Source: Agrobacterium fabrum str. C58
GTDB lineage: Bacteria > Pseudomonadota > Alphaproteobacteria > Rhizobiales > Rhizobiaceae
Direction: 5' to 3'
Assembly: GCF_000092025.1 (NCBI RefSeq)
Contig: NC_003063.2
Coordinates: forward strand, 310,001 to 374,000
DNA length: 64,000 nucleotides
In this document: positions 28,255 to 37,517 of the stretch, in pieces
Layout: every line of letters starts with the position of its first letter
Position numbering within the stretch: the stretch's first letter is position 1
The notes under the pieces: model-generated
What the model was told of the DNA's origin: nothing
Databases searched by the model: none
What the model saw: only the letters and a program-made list of their open reading frames with translations
Made by a program: the position numbers and the translations under genes

Positions 28255-30440
28255 TTCACGGCTCCGACAGGCTTGGCGCTTTTCGGAGCGGGCCGACGCG
28301 CGCGGACGAGATAATAAAGGCCCCGCTGCGTCTGAAAGAGCGCGATCGCGAGGAATATCGCCGTGCCGCGGATGAGCCCGGGGTTCTTGCGGCGCACGCG
28401 CTGAAATTCGCTCCATTGTTCGGAATTGGCAAAGATCAGGTCGGCGATCAGACGGTGATCGACGGCGCGCTGCGGCGAGAAGGTGCAGCCGATGGAGACG
28501 AAACCTTCGCCCCTTACCGTTCGCACCACATTCAAAGGCATCGTTTCAGGCACGCCCTCGCTATGCGGCTTGACCTTCACGATGGCCGTCGCGCCTTTTT
28601 CGATGTTTGTGGCACTGTCGAAAATATTGATCAGCAGGCCGTGCACCGACACGTTGTCGATGGAAGCCGGAACCCAGGTATCGCTGCCCCCAAGCTGAAC
28701 CTCGCAGCGGCGCTTGACCGTGATGCGCCGCGACGCGGACTTGTCGCCGCGCTCCGAGACGACACCGAGCGCGCAGCCCGCAAAGATGAGGTTCAGCAGG
28801 TTCCAGCCTCCGACCACGAGCGTGACATCCGCCTTGTAGGGCTCGCTGTAGATGCGCCATACGGCAAAGGCCATAGCCACCAACAGCAGCGCGAAAATGA
28901 CGAAGAACGGCCGGCTGATTTCCGAAAGCCGCGCCTCGGCGATGGATTCATCCTTCGCCGTCACTTTGAAGGTGGGCTTGCCGGGATTGAAGATCACCGA
29001 AACCACAGCGGGCAGCAGGTGAACGGTCTGCACATATTCGTAAAGTTCCGAAATCCACGGCCATCGGAAACTGCCGTAGAGATAGTTCTGCATCATCAGA
29101 TTCACGAGCATATAGGCTGCCGTGTAGGCAAGGAACTCACCGCCCGAAGCCACGAAAATCTGCAGATCGAAGAATAGATAGAACAGTGGCGCGAACAGGA
29201 AGATCGTCCGCGGGAATGGGAACAGCCAGAACAGCGTCGACGACATGTAGCACAGACGCTGCGTAAACGAGAGACCACGCTTGAACAATGGCTGGCGGAA
29301 AATCAGGATCTGCATCATGCCCTGCGCCCAGCGGCTGCGCTGGCCGATGAAGCTTGCGAAGGTAGCCGGCTGCAGACCGGCGATCAGAGGCTTGTCGACA
29401 TAGACACTGTTCCAGCCGCGCGAATGCAGCGCCAGTGCCGTTTCACAATCCTCGGTGATGCTGACACCGCTGAAACCATCGCTATCCTGAAGCGCCTCCC
29501 GCCGCAGCACGGCAGCCGAACCACAGAAGAAGGCACCGTTCCATTTGTCGAGACCGCGCTGGATAATGCCGTAAAACATCTCGTTTTCGCTCGGCATCGT
29601 CTCGAAGGTGCGCAGGTTGCGCTCGATAGGGTCTGGATTGACGAAGAAATGCGGCGTCTGCACCAGGAAGAGCCGGGGGTCTTCGTCGAAATAGCCGACC
29701 GTTTCCAGAAGGAAGTCACGGGCAGGCGCGTGATCGGCGTCGAACACAGTCACGAGTTCGCCGGTCGAGTGGGCGAGACCGTTATTGAGGTTGCCGGCCT
29801 TGGCGTGGACGTTGCGCTCGCGTGTCAGGTAACGCACGTCGAGATCTTCACAGAGCTTCTTCAGCTCCTCGTGGCGGCGCTGCGCCGCCTGCGCCTCGAC
29901 GATATTGGCGGCATTGCGCTTCTGCACCGAGCCGCCATCGTCCAGCAGCCAGACGGTGAAACGGTCGGCCGGATAATCCATGTTCTTGGCCGCCGCCAGC
30001 GTATTGGCAAGAAGTTCCGCGTCTTCATTATAGCTCGGCACGAAGACGTCGACCGTCGGCCGATAGTCGGGCGAACCGGGCCGCGTCTTGCGCGACGGCA
30101 GCGGCATGGACACGATGACAAGGCTGAGGCCCAGCATCACAACGCTGTACATTTCCGCCAGGTAAAGCAGAAAGCCGGGAATGAAGTTCTCAAGCTGGTT
30201 GACGGGCGGCAGCGTGCTCGTTGTGCGCCAGTAGACATAACGCAGAACGATGGCCGTGCCGAAACCCAGCGCCACCAGCCGCCAGGCGCCCTGCCCGTTG
30301 AAGCTCTTGATCGTCGCCAGCAGGATGAGGGAGATCGCGGTCGCCACAAGATGCGTTTGCAGGCTGACCGGCATCGTGATGATGGCCAGAACGCAAAGCG
30401 ACACAAGCAACCAGACAATGACTGTGATGGCCTTGTTCAT
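28251..30440 (-). CDS. celA: Cellulose synthase catalytic subunit, GT2 with PilZ domain
   Basis: A 729-residue inner-membrane processive GT2 that polymerises UDP-glucose into beta-1,4-glucan. Motifs in order: DDG (167-169), DAD (234-236), FFCGS (305-309), TED (329-331) and QRSRW (367-371). Helices flank these, and a PilZ domain (around 555-655) with NVSVHG binds c-di-GMP. The PilZ arginine motif reads RRITVKRR, so it is not a canonical RxxxR spacing. The ATG at 30440 begins the first membrane helix; the open frame upstream is low-complexity Arg-rich and antisense to bcsN, so not real. Confidence 0.95.
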   Translation of the reverse strand: MNKAITVIVWLLVSLCVLAIITMPVSLQTHLVATAISLILLATIKSFNGQGAWRLVALGFGTAIVLRYVYWRTTSTLPPVNQLENFIPGFLLYLAEMYSVVMLGLSLVIVSMPLPSRKTRPGSPDYRPTVDVFVPSYNEDAELLANTLAAAKNMDYPADRFTVWLLDDGGSVQKRNAANIVEAQAAQRRHEELKKLCEDLDVRYLTRERNVHAKAGNLNNGLAHSTGELVTVFDADHAPARDFLLETVGYFDEDPRLFLVQTPHFFVNPDPIERNLRTFETMPSENEMFYGIIQRGLDKWNGAFFCGSAAVLRREALQDSDGFSGVSITEDCETALALHSRGWNSVYVDKPLIAGLQPATFASFIGQRSRWAQGMMQILIFRQPLFKRGLSFTQRLCYMSSTLFWLFPFPRTIFLFAPLFYLFFDLQIFVASGGEFLAYTAAYMLVNLMMQNYLYGSFRWPWISELYEYVQTVHLLPAVVSVIFNPGKPTFKVTAKDESIAEARLSEISRPFFVIFALLLVAMAFAVWRIYSEPYKADVTLVVGGWNLLNLIFAGCALGVVSERGDKSASRRITVKRRCEVQLGGSDTWVPASIDNVSVHGLLINIFDSATNIEKGATAIVKVKPHSEGVPETMPLNVVRTVRGEGFVSIGCTFSPQRAVDHRLIADLIFANSEQWSEFQRVRRKNPGLIRGTAIFLAIALFQTQRGLYYLVRARRPAPKSAKPVGAVK

Positions 30441-30534
30441 CCAGAAACTTTCCGTTCTCTTCCTCGTCCGGAATTTCGGCTCGGAAATTTCATGATATGC
30501 GTCTCGGCGCCGCCTTTCCCGCTGGTTCCGCCGA

Positions 30535-31602
30535 TCACCTGCATCCCGGTGCCGCTCCCGAACCGGCCAGACAAGCTGGCGAGGGAATGGACACCTGCGG
30601 AACCTGCGATGGCTGCGGGCCGCTTTCCACCGAACGGCTATCCACCTGCCTGGCTCCCACCGAAGGTCGCGCTGGCAGTGATGGCGCACCCGCCGATGTG
30701 GGCGAGGGAATACTGACAGCCGCAACGGGCGGCAGCGGCTGTGGTTCCGGCTGCGTGGGCGCGGCGACCGTCGCACGACGAGCTGGCCGGGGCGGCACAC
30801 TGGCCGTGACCTCACCGCCCGGCCGCATCGGCACATCGTCCGTCTTCATGGGATAGACCGGGCTGCCAGGCCGGCCGAGATTCTGATCCACCGCCCGCGG
30901 CGTGCCATAGGGGTTCCAGCTTGGCGACGCATAGGTGCCGGTGATCGTGTAATTATACATGACCGCCAGCAGCCGCTCGACACTTGCGCCGGACTGGCAA
31001 AGCCGCAGCCGCACCTTGATGCGTCCGAGATTGCGATAATCCTGCCGCATGCTTTCGGGCGAGCGTATGTCCTGCCAGCCATAAAGGCACATATCGTCGC
31101 CGTGACCCTTGCCGGCTGCGTATGAAAAGGCGCCATAACCATTCTGCAGGTAATTTGCCGACATGGCGATGGCTTCACCCGGAAACTCGGCGCGGATTTC
31201 CCGGGCGACGGAAGACGCCCTGAAACCCTTGAAAGTCAGAGCGTCACGATCGGTATCGCCCGCCTGCTGGGGGCCGAAGAACTCCGCCTTGAGATAATTC
31301 TGCCCGGGAGTGGTGGTCTCGGAGCGCAAGATGACCTGCTGCGCCACGGCGTTGGAATAGGTGCGATTGACCACGGCAACGATTTCGGGACCACCGGGCG
31401 GCGGGAAAATCAGCGCTTCGGAAGGAGATGCCATCTGCGCGCCCCCGAACGACCGAACGCCCGCGGGAGTATTGCAGGCCGAAAGAACCGCAACGGAGAA
31501 CAGCAATGAAGTATAGGCAGAAAATCTCTCTGCCTTGCGCCCCTCTATTTCCCCAACACCGCCCAAGTTAAAAGGAAACCGAATCACTAATGACCAGACC
31601 AT
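30535..31602 (-). CDS. bcsN: Cellulose biosynthesis lipoprotein BcsN
   Basis: A 355-residue protein with a lipoprotein signal (VAVLSACN, Cys43), a conserved central domain (AVVNRTYSNAVAQQVILRSE; GHGDDMCLYGWQDIR) and a long Pro-rich C-terminal tail from about 255. It matches BcsN, a Rhizobiales-specific component encoded upstream of cellulose synthase; its biochemical role is not known. It lies 94 bases before celA on the same strand, probably as the first gene of the operon. The start at 31602 has a weak ribosome site. Confidence 0.85.
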   Translation of the reverse strand: MVWSLVIRFPFNLGGVGEIEGRKAERFSAYTSLLFSVAVLSACNTPAGVRSFGGAQMASPSEALIFPPPGGPEIVAVVNRTYSNAVAQQVILRSETTTPGQNYLKAEFFGPQQAGDTDRDALTFKGFRASSVAREIRAEFPGEAIAMSANYLQNGYGAFSYAAGKGHGDDMCLYGWQDIRSPESMRQDYRNLGRIKVRLRLCQSGASVERLLAVMYNYTITGTYASPSWNPYGTPRAVDQNLGRPGSPVYPMKTDDVPMRPGGEVTASVPPRPARRATVAAPTQPEPQPLPPVAAVSIPSPTSAGAPSLPARPSVGARQVDSRSVESGPQPSQVPQVSIPSPACLAGSGAAPGCR

Positions 31603-31867
31603 TGCTACGAAATACGTGAGGACTGCGAATAAGCAATCTCAAATTTGCATTGTAATTTCTGACACTTCATGACTCGCGAATCGCTGAGGCGGCCCGTATC
31701 TGCCACAAAAGACAGGGAACCAACGGCGCTGCCAAGGGGTTGGCATCCTGTCAGGCCGATAATTTTACGGTTGCAGCGCAATATGTCCCATGGTCTACTT
31801 GCGTCTATTATTACGTATTTTTATTGGTCAATTTTTTAATTCAACTGTAAAAACAGAGAGTTATCGT

Positions 31868-33052
31868 ATGACAGTCCAATTTCCGAGCATTTCGCAGACG
31901 CTTGCCGAAGAGATCGGAACATTACGGAAATGGCTTGACGAAGATGCCCTGCCCCTGTGGTGGGAGGCGGGTTCGGCGCGTCCGGATGGCGGCTTTTACG
32001 AGCGTCTCAGCCAGGATGCGAAGCCGATTTTTTCCGATGATCGCCGCGCCCGCGTGCAGCCGCGCCAGGCCTATTGTTTCGCCGCCGCCGGCCAGCATGG
32101 CTGGCAGGGACCGTGGAAAGACGCGCTCTCGCATGGCCTCTCCTGGTTCGAGAAGGTCTATCGGCTTGAAAACGGCCTTTACGGCAACCTCGCCGACCAG
32201 ACCGGTCGGCTGATCGATCCCTCCTTCGATCTCTATAATCAGGCTTTTGCGCTTTTCGCCGCAGCGCAGGCGGCCGCGAGCCTTCCCGAACGCAAGGACG
32301 AGATGCGCGTCAGGGCGCTTGACATCCTCGCCATTCTCGAGCGCGACTACAGACATCCCGTCGCCGGCTTCGAGGAAGAGAACCCGCCGCGCACCCCGCT
32401 CTGTTCCAATCCCCACATGCATCTTTTCGAGGCGATGCTGGCCTGGGAAGCGCAGGACCCGCAAGGCCCCTGGTCGGCACTGGCCGATGAGATTGCCGGC
32501 CTTGCCCTCACTCGCTTCATCGATGGCAACAATGGTGGGTTGCGCGAGTTCTTCGCCCATGACTGGACACCCCATGAGGGCGAGAAGGGCCGCATCATGG
32601 AGCCGGGCCACCAGTTCGAATGGGCCTGGCTTCTGGTACGCTGGGGCAGCCTGCGCGGCAATGATGAAGCGATTACGAAGGCCAGGCGCCTGTTCGAAAT
32701 CGGAGAAGAACACGGCATCTGCCCGCGCCGCAAGGTGGCGATCATGAGCCTTTACGATGATTTTTCGGTGCATGACGGGCTGGCGCGGCTGTGGCCGCAG
32801 ACGGAGTGGCTGAAGGCTGCTGTGCGGCTTGCGAGCGTCACGAGCGGAGAGGAACGGCAGCGCTACCTCACCTCGGGCCTGCGCGCCATCGGCGCGCTGC
32901 AACCTTTCCTCGACACACCGGTCAAGGGCCTGTGGTTCGACAAATGGCCAGCCGACAGGCCGATGCTCGACGAGCCGGCACCGGCAAGCACGTTTTATCA
33001 CATCGTCTGCGCCATCTATGAGGCGGAGGCGGTGCTGGCAGAAGGGCAATAG
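31868..33052 (+). CDS. AGE-family sugar epimerase/isomerase
   Basis: A 394-residue alpha/alpha-barrel enzyme of the N-acylglucosamine 2-epimerase (AGE) superfamily. The typical features RVQPRQAYCFAAAG, NPHMHLFEAMLAWE, MEPGHQFEWAWLL and the late STFYHIVCAIYEAEA are present, including active-site His residues. Rhizobial members are mostly annotated as mannose isomerase or mannose-6-phosphate isomerase (Pmi/NoeJ type). It is divergent from bcsN and next to polysaccharide genes, so it probably supplies or salvages hexose. The ATG at 31868 was chosen; earlier in-frame codons look non-coding and AT-rich. Confidence 0.85.
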   Translation: MTVQFPSISQTLAEEIGTLRKWLDEDALPLWWEAGSARPDGGFYERLSQDAKPIFSDDRRARVQPRQAYCFAAAGQHGWQGPWKDALSHGLSWFEKVYRLENGLYGNLADQTGRLIDPSFDLYNQAFALFAAAQAAASLPERKDEMRVRALDILAILERDYRHPVAGFEEENPPRTPLCSNPHMHLFEAMLAWEAQDPQGPWSALADEIAGLALTRFIDGNNGGLREFFAHDWTPHEGEKGRIMEPGHQFEWAWLLVRWGSLRGNDEAITKARRLFEIGEEHGICPRRKVAIMSLYDDFSVHDGLARLWPQTEWLKAAVRLASVTSGEERQRYLTSGLRAIGALQPFLDTPVKGLWFDKWPADRPMLDEPAPASTFYHIVCAIYEAEAVLAEGQ

Positions 33053-33066
33053 ACCTCGCCCACCGG

Positions 33067-33088
33067 GCGAGCGGCATCGGCCGCTCGC
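33067..33088. terminator. Hairpin between convergent genes
   Basis: Nine-base GC-rich arms with an ATCG loop lie between the AGE-isomerase stop and the GH26-like gene stop. It could serve both transcripts; there is only a short TTT after it on the plus strand. Confidence 0.5.
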
Positions 33089-33104
33089 CGGTTTCAGAGA
33101 TCAG

Positions 33105-34067
33105 TCAAGCCTTGGCCGGGCGCACGACGCGCCAGTCCGGTTTGCCGAGATTGTGCGGCCAGGGATGCACATCCTTGTCGTTGAAATAGACGACCTCTTC
33201 CAGCTTCGGAAAATCCGCCTGTTTCAACGTCACGTCGTTCATCCACGGACGAACATAGGAATCGCCGCCTTCATAGCCCAGTTCGGCAACCCAGACCGGC
33301 CTGTTGAAGGTTTCGACAAGTCCATAGCCCTTGCGCAGCAGATCCGTGAAAGTCTTCGGCCCGCCATATTCGATCTTGTCATAATCCTCGAGACCGAAAA
33401 CCGAGAGGCCGACAAGATCCGCATAGTTGTCGCCGGGGTAGTAAGCCCGCAGGCCATCAAGACCTTTGGGTGACCACATCACCTTGACGCCGGGAACCGC
33501 CTTGCGGGTCATGTCCACCATGCGTTTATAGGCCGTGATGTAATCACGCGGGTTCCAGCCCGACCACGAGAAGCGGCCGGACGTGTCTTCCATTTCCTGT
33601 CCCCAGCGCAGGATCAGCGGGCTCTTCATCGCCGACATGCGTGCGACGATCGCCTGCATGTTCTTGTCGTAATCGCCGCTCAGCACCTTGCGGCGCAACT
33701 CGTCGGACGAAAGCCGCCAGTTGACGTCCCAGGACCAAGGCTCGACGGTGATCAGCACGTTGCGCTTGCGCTCCAGGGCATAGGCGTCCGCAAGCGCCAG
33801 GCTGTCGAGATCCACATCTTCCCAGGGCAGGAACAGATGTTCCGTCGCCACCCCGGTCTGTCCGGTGAAATCGCCGTGCGGATCGTAAGCGCCGAAACGA
33901 ATGCCATCCGCATGCAATGTCGGACGTTTGTCGGCAAGTGTTTTCATGCCCGTCGAGGTCATGGGGGCGACCCCCTGTGCGTCGAGCTTGAGCACCGGGT
34001 ACATGCCGGCGGTAAAGGCTGCGGCGGCACCACTTGCGAACAGAAGTGTTCTTCTTGTTATCTGCAT
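33105..34067 (-). CDS. GH26-like exported glycoside hydrolase
   Basis: A 320-residue protein with a Tat-like signal (TRRTLLFASGAAAAF). The mature TIM-barrel domain resembles GH26 (beta-mannanase/endoglucanase H style). Likely catalytic glutamates are in LRWGQEMED and VWVAELGYEGGD. As last gene of the uxs-uxe-GT cluster, it probably trims the polysaccharide made by the GT2, as CelC does for cellulose. Substrate specificity is inferred only. Confidence 0.75.
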   Translation of the reverse strand: MQITRRTLLFASGAAAAFTAGMYPVLKLDAQGVAPMTSTGMKTLADKRPTLHADGIRFGAYDPHGDFTGQTGVATEHLFLPWEDVDLDSLALADAYALERKRNVLITVEPWSWDVNWRLSSDELRRKVLSGDYDKNMQAIVARMSAMKSPLILRWGQEMEDTSGRFSWSGWNPRDYITAYKRMVDMTRKAVPGVKVMWSPKGLDGLRAYYPGDNYADLVGLSVFGLEDYDKIEYGGPKTFTDLLRKGYGLVETFNRPVWVAELGYEGGDSYVRPWMNDVTLKQADFPKLEEVVYFNDKDVHPWPHNLGKPDWRVVRPAKA

Positions 34068-34080
34068 GACACCTTACTCC

Positions 34081-34584
34081 TTACCTTGTTGCCGTCATCG
34101 CCTTGTCGTAGGCGGCGATCTGCGGCGTTACATCGTCCTTGCGGACGAGCTTGAGGAATTCATCGCCAGGGCGTGGCGGGTTGTGCCTGAACACGTACCA
34201 TTGCCCACCCTGCTTACGCTGGTAGAGCACCTTGCCGATGCGGCCGTGGTCGAAGCAGGTATCGGCCTTGCCGCTTCCCGCCTCGGCTTTCCAGGTGGCG
34301 CGCATGCACAGTGTGCCGTTGGCATCGACGGTCCAGCGGCCTTCACCGACGGACTTCTTGCCTTTTTCTTCCGTTGCGGCGATGAATTTACGGCCGTCGG
34401 CGATGAAGCGTCCGCCGCCCGTATCCCATTTCCAGGTCTTGTCGAAGTACATCTCCACGACTTCACTGGTTCTGAGCGGTTTCGGCGTCTTCGTGCCGCC
34501 TGCAGCATGGACGGCGCTTGGCGCAACCATTGCAAGACACAGTACGAAAGCGGAGAATCCGCATTTGCTTATTGTTGTTCTCAT
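34081..34584 (-). CDS. DUF995-family secreted protein
   Basis: A 167-residue protein with a clear signal peptide (ending PSAVHAAGG). The single domain has KTWKWDTGGGRFIADGRKFI and GRWTVDANGTLCMRATWKA, the pattern of DUF995, a small Rhizobiales periplasmic family found near polysaccharide genes. The ATG at 34584 follows GGAGGAGG. It is sandwiched between the GT2 and the GH26-like gene with gaps of about 14 bases, so it probably acts in the same periplasmic complex. The function is unknown. Confidence 0.8.
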   Translation of the reverse strand: MRTTISKCGFSAFVLCLAMVAPSAVHAAGGTKTPKPLRTSEVVEMYFDKTWKWDTGGGRFIADGRKFIAATEEKGKKSVGEGRWTVDANGTLCMRATWKAEAGSGKADTCFDHGRIGKVLYQRKQGGQWYVFRHNPPRPGDEFLKLVRKDDVTPQIAAYDKAMTATR

Positions 34585-34598
34585 CACAGCCTCCTCCT

Positions 34599-36536
34599 TC
34601 ATTGCCCGACCCTATTGTCGGCCAGCAATATTTCTCCAGTTGCCACCGCTGGCGGCGGTACAACGACAGGCTCCGCCTGCATGTCCTGCGGTCCACGCAA
34701 TACCGGAAGGGCAATGCGCAGTTTCAGGCGTATCGACCTCGCGCCTTCCACGCCCGCACCCGCGACCGTGAACCGCGTTTCGGTAAAACTGACATAGGGT
34801 TGCCCGTGCGACAGGGCTTCCAGCCCGCCGATCGCATGGGAGCTGAGTTCAGCGGCACTTCCGGCCACCAGCAGCAAGGAACAGGCCGCAGCGCTTGCTC
34901 CGCCACGCAGGGCCGGCAGCTTTGGCAAACCGTTTTCCATTGCGTGGCGGATCAGCAGAAACACCGACAGGCCCGCATAGATCGCCACATTGATGGCGGC
35001 GAAGATGAAGAAACCTTCCGCCCCGTTTTCCCGCGGCGCCAGAACCATGGCGAGAAGGCTGAGCGCTGCGAGCACCATGTAAGGCGCGACAACCCGCAAC
35101 GGCAGCGGCGGTTTTGCCTGCGTGCCCTTGGGCGTAATGCGGAAATCGACGAAATCGCCACGGACCGTGTCCCGTATCGCCGCCAGCACACCCATCAGCG
35201 ACCAGGGCCAGCGCAGGAACAGGAACACCATGGCTTCCCAGCTGAAAAGCTTCGCATTGTGCGGACGGAATGCGCCCGTGGCCCGCCAGAAAAAGGCAAA
35301 CACGATCATGATCAGTGAAACCGGCAGGAAATGCATCAGAAACGCCGGATAGGAAGCGTTGACCAGTACATGGCCTTGTACCAGCGCAACCGCCGGAAGC
35401 ACGAACATCAGTGCCATGAAGCCGGAGAACAACGGATACCAGAGCTGCGAAAACAGGAACTGGAACTTCAGCCGCGGGGGCAGCTTCGGCACGTAATGCC
35501 GCGAATATTGCAGCAGAATGGTCATCAGACTGCGCGACCACTGGAATTCCTGCACGATGAGGTCGGCAAAAGTCACCGGCCCGTCGCCATGGGCGATGGC
35601 GTTCACGGCATGGATGCCGCGCCAGCCACCGGCATTCATCAGAAGCGTGGTGGAATGATCTTCGGCAAGCTCCGGCCCAAGGCCGCCAACCTCCCGCAGA
35701 GCCTTCGTGCGCACGGCATAATGCGAACCGATGCAAAGCGGCGCCCAGCCATTATTGTAGCCCAGCTGCAGTGCGCCATGCAGGCTTGCCTCGGCATATA
35801 GCCTGCCACGCGCGGCCCAGCTCTGATCGGCATTCGCATCGCAGATGCTCGGGGCCGAGACATACCCCACAGCCGGATCGGCAAAGGGACGTATGATCTC
35901 GCGCAGATAATCCGGTTCAGGCACATGATCGGCATCGAACTGGGCGACGAAATCATAACGCTCGTAACCATAGTGATCGTAGAAATAGGCGAGATTACCC
36001 TCCTTGCAGCGGGTGCGACGCGGCCAGGTCTTGCGATGATAGTCGGCGACGCCCTGCCGGGTGGAGACGAAAACGCCGTGCGCTCCACACCATTTCAGTG
36101 TGTGTGCATCCGGGGCCTCGTCGGCCAGCCAGACATCGAATTCCAGCCCCTTCTGCTCCAGCATGGCCAGCAGCGTCTTTTCTACCACGGCAAAGGGTTC
36201 CGACGGCGCCTTGGTGACGACCATCGCCACCCTGCCCCGCGGCAGTGGCGACTGCGGATCGACGACCTTCGCATTCAAGAAGATGAAGATGAAATAGGAC
36301 GGCAGAAGCGTGATCCAGGCGAGCGTTATCGTGACGACCGTGTAATATGGCCAGTCGATGATGCGATCGCGGTCGAGCCACCAGATCCAGAACCAGGCGA
36401 GGGTCACCAGCCAGCCGCCGATGCCGAGACGATAGGCCATGCGGTTCCAGCCGCGGAAAACCGGCTGCATCCGCAGATCGCCGGTCGCAGCAATCGCCCG
36501 GGCCGATGGCACTGATGGCGTCGAGTGCGTCTTCAT
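34599..36536 (-). CDS. Membrane GT2 polysaccharide synthase (cellulose-synthase-like)
   Basis: A 645-residue processive-type GT2. Two N-terminal membrane helices are followed by a catalytic domain with FDADHVP as the DxD, AEDHST as the ED, and QEFQWSRS where QxxRW is expected, so the RW arginine is Gln. Four or more C-terminal helices follow, and no PilZ domain is seen. The UDP-binding region reads WLADEAPD rather than DDG. With adjacent UDP-xylose synthase and epimerase genes it probably polymerises a pentose-containing glycan, like the GT in the Sinorhizobium APS locus. It overlaps uxe by a few bases. Confidence 0.8.
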   Translation of the reverse strand: MKTHSTPSVPSARAIAATGDLRMQPVFRGWNRMAYRLGIGGWLVTLAWFWIWWLDRDRIIDWPYYTVVTITLAWITLLPSYFIFIFLNAKVVDPQSPLPRGRVAMVVTKAPSEPFAVVEKTLLAMLEQKGLEFDVWLADEAPDAHTLKWCGAHGVFVSTRQGVADYHRKTWPRRTRCKEGNLAYFYDHYGYERYDFVAQFDADHVPEPDYLREIIRPFADPAVGYVSAPSICDANADQSWAARGRLYAEASLHGALQLGYNNGWAPLCIGSHYAVRTKALREVGGLGPELAEDHSTTLLMNAGGWRGIHAVNAIAHGDGPVTFADLIVQEFQWSRSLMTILLQYSRHYVPKLPPRLKFQFLFSQLWYPLFSGFMALMFVLPAVALVQGHVLVNASYPAFLMHFLPVSLIMIVFAFFWRATGAFRPHNAKLFSWEAMVFLFLRWPWSLMGVLAAIRDTVRGDFVDFRITPKGTQAKPPLPLRVVAPYMVLAALSLLAMVLAPRENGAEGFFIFAAINVAIYAGLSVFLLIRHAMENGLPKLPALRGGASAAACSLLLVAGSAAELSSHAIGGLEALSHGQPYVSFTETRFTVAGAGVEGARSIRLKLRIALPVLRGPQDMQAEPVVVPPPAVATGEILLADNRVGQ

Positions 36537-37516
36537 GACCGCGCCTCCAGTCCGAAGCCGGGACCGGCCGTGCGGATGATGGTGTCGATATCCGAACGCT
36601 TCGGGGTGAAGCCCAGCGTCTCTTCCGCGCGCCTGATGTCAGCAAAGAGCGCGGGCGGATCGCCGGCACGTCTTGCGCCGAAATGCACTGGCACTTCCTG
36701 TCCGGTCACCCGGTGGATCGCCCGGATGATATCGCCGACTGACGTACCGTGACCCGAGCCGAGATTGACACGCAGCGTCTCGCCGCCATCCGAAAGGTAG
36801 TTGACGGCGGCCAGATGGGCATCGGCGAGATCACTGACATGGATATAGTCGCGAATGCAGGTGCCGTCGCTGGTGTCATAATCCGCGCCGAAGACATCGA
36901 GTTGCGGCAGCCTTGCAGCGGCGGCCATCAGCGCCCGGGGGATCAGATGGGTCTCCGGTTCATGGCGTTCGTAAAGCTCGCCGTCCGGGTCGGCACCGGC
37001 CGCATTGAAATAACGCAGTGCCACGAAACGCAGACCATAGGCGGCGGCATAATCCTCCAGCGCCATTTCGAAGATCAGCTTGGTGCGCCCGTAAGGATTG
37101 ACCGGCATCTGTGCCGTTTCCTCACGGATCGGCAATTGCTGCGGCACGCCATAGGTGGCGCAGCTGGAAGAAAACACCAGCCCGCCAATATTCTGGTCGA
37201 GACAGGCATCCAGCAGCGACAGGCTGCCGCCGACATTGTTGCGATAATATTTGCGCGGATCCTCGACGGATTCGCCGACATAGGCGTTGGCCGCACAATG
37301 GATGACGAAGGCCGGAGAGAATTCCCGAAGTGTGGCTTTCAGCAGGACGCCATCGAGAATGTCACCTTCGATCAAGGGCCCCCAGCGAACGGAATCCGCG
37401 TGACCGGTCGAGAGATTATCGTAAGCAATGGGCTTGAAGCCGGATTGTGCCAGCGCCTTGCAGATGTGGCTGCCTATAAATCCGGCCCCGCCCGTGACGA
37501 GGATTGTGCGGGCCAT
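36533..37516 (-). CDS. uxe: NAD-dependent UDP-sugar 4-epimerase, probable UDP-xylose 4-epimerase
   Basis: A 327-residue extended SDR of the GalE family. The Rossmann motif is VTGGAGFIGSHICKAL, the catalytic pair is in NPYGRTK (Tyr-x3-Lys), with SSSCATYG and GSGHGTSVGDII. Sequence alone cannot separate UDP-glucose from UDP-xylose epimerases. Placement directly behind a UDP-xylose synthase, as in Sinorhizobium uxs1-uxe, favours UDP-xylose to UDP-arabinose. The ATG at 37516 follows GGAGG. Confidence 0.75.
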   Translation of the reverse strand: MARTILVTGGAGFIGSHICKALAQSGFKPIAYDNLSTGHADSVRWGPLIEGDILDGVLLKATLREFSPAFVIHCAANAYVGESVEDPRKYYRNNVGGSLSLLDACLDQNIGGLVFSSSCATYGVPQQLPIREETAQMPVNPYGRTKLIFEMALEDYAAAYGLRFVALRYFNAAGADPDGELYERHEPETHLIPRALMAAAARLPQLDVFGADYDTSDGTCIRDYIHVSDLADAHLAAVNYLSDGGETLRVNLGSGHGTSVGDIIRAIHRVTGQEVPVHFGARRAGDPPALFADIRRAEETLGFTPKRSDIDTIIRTAGPGFGLEARS

Positions 37517-37517
37517 C

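Noticed and set aside
30441..30836. A 132-codon upstream extension of celA.
   Set aside because: The extension is Arg-rich, lies antisense inside bcsN and precedes a good start at the first membrane helix; typical CelA begins at 30440.
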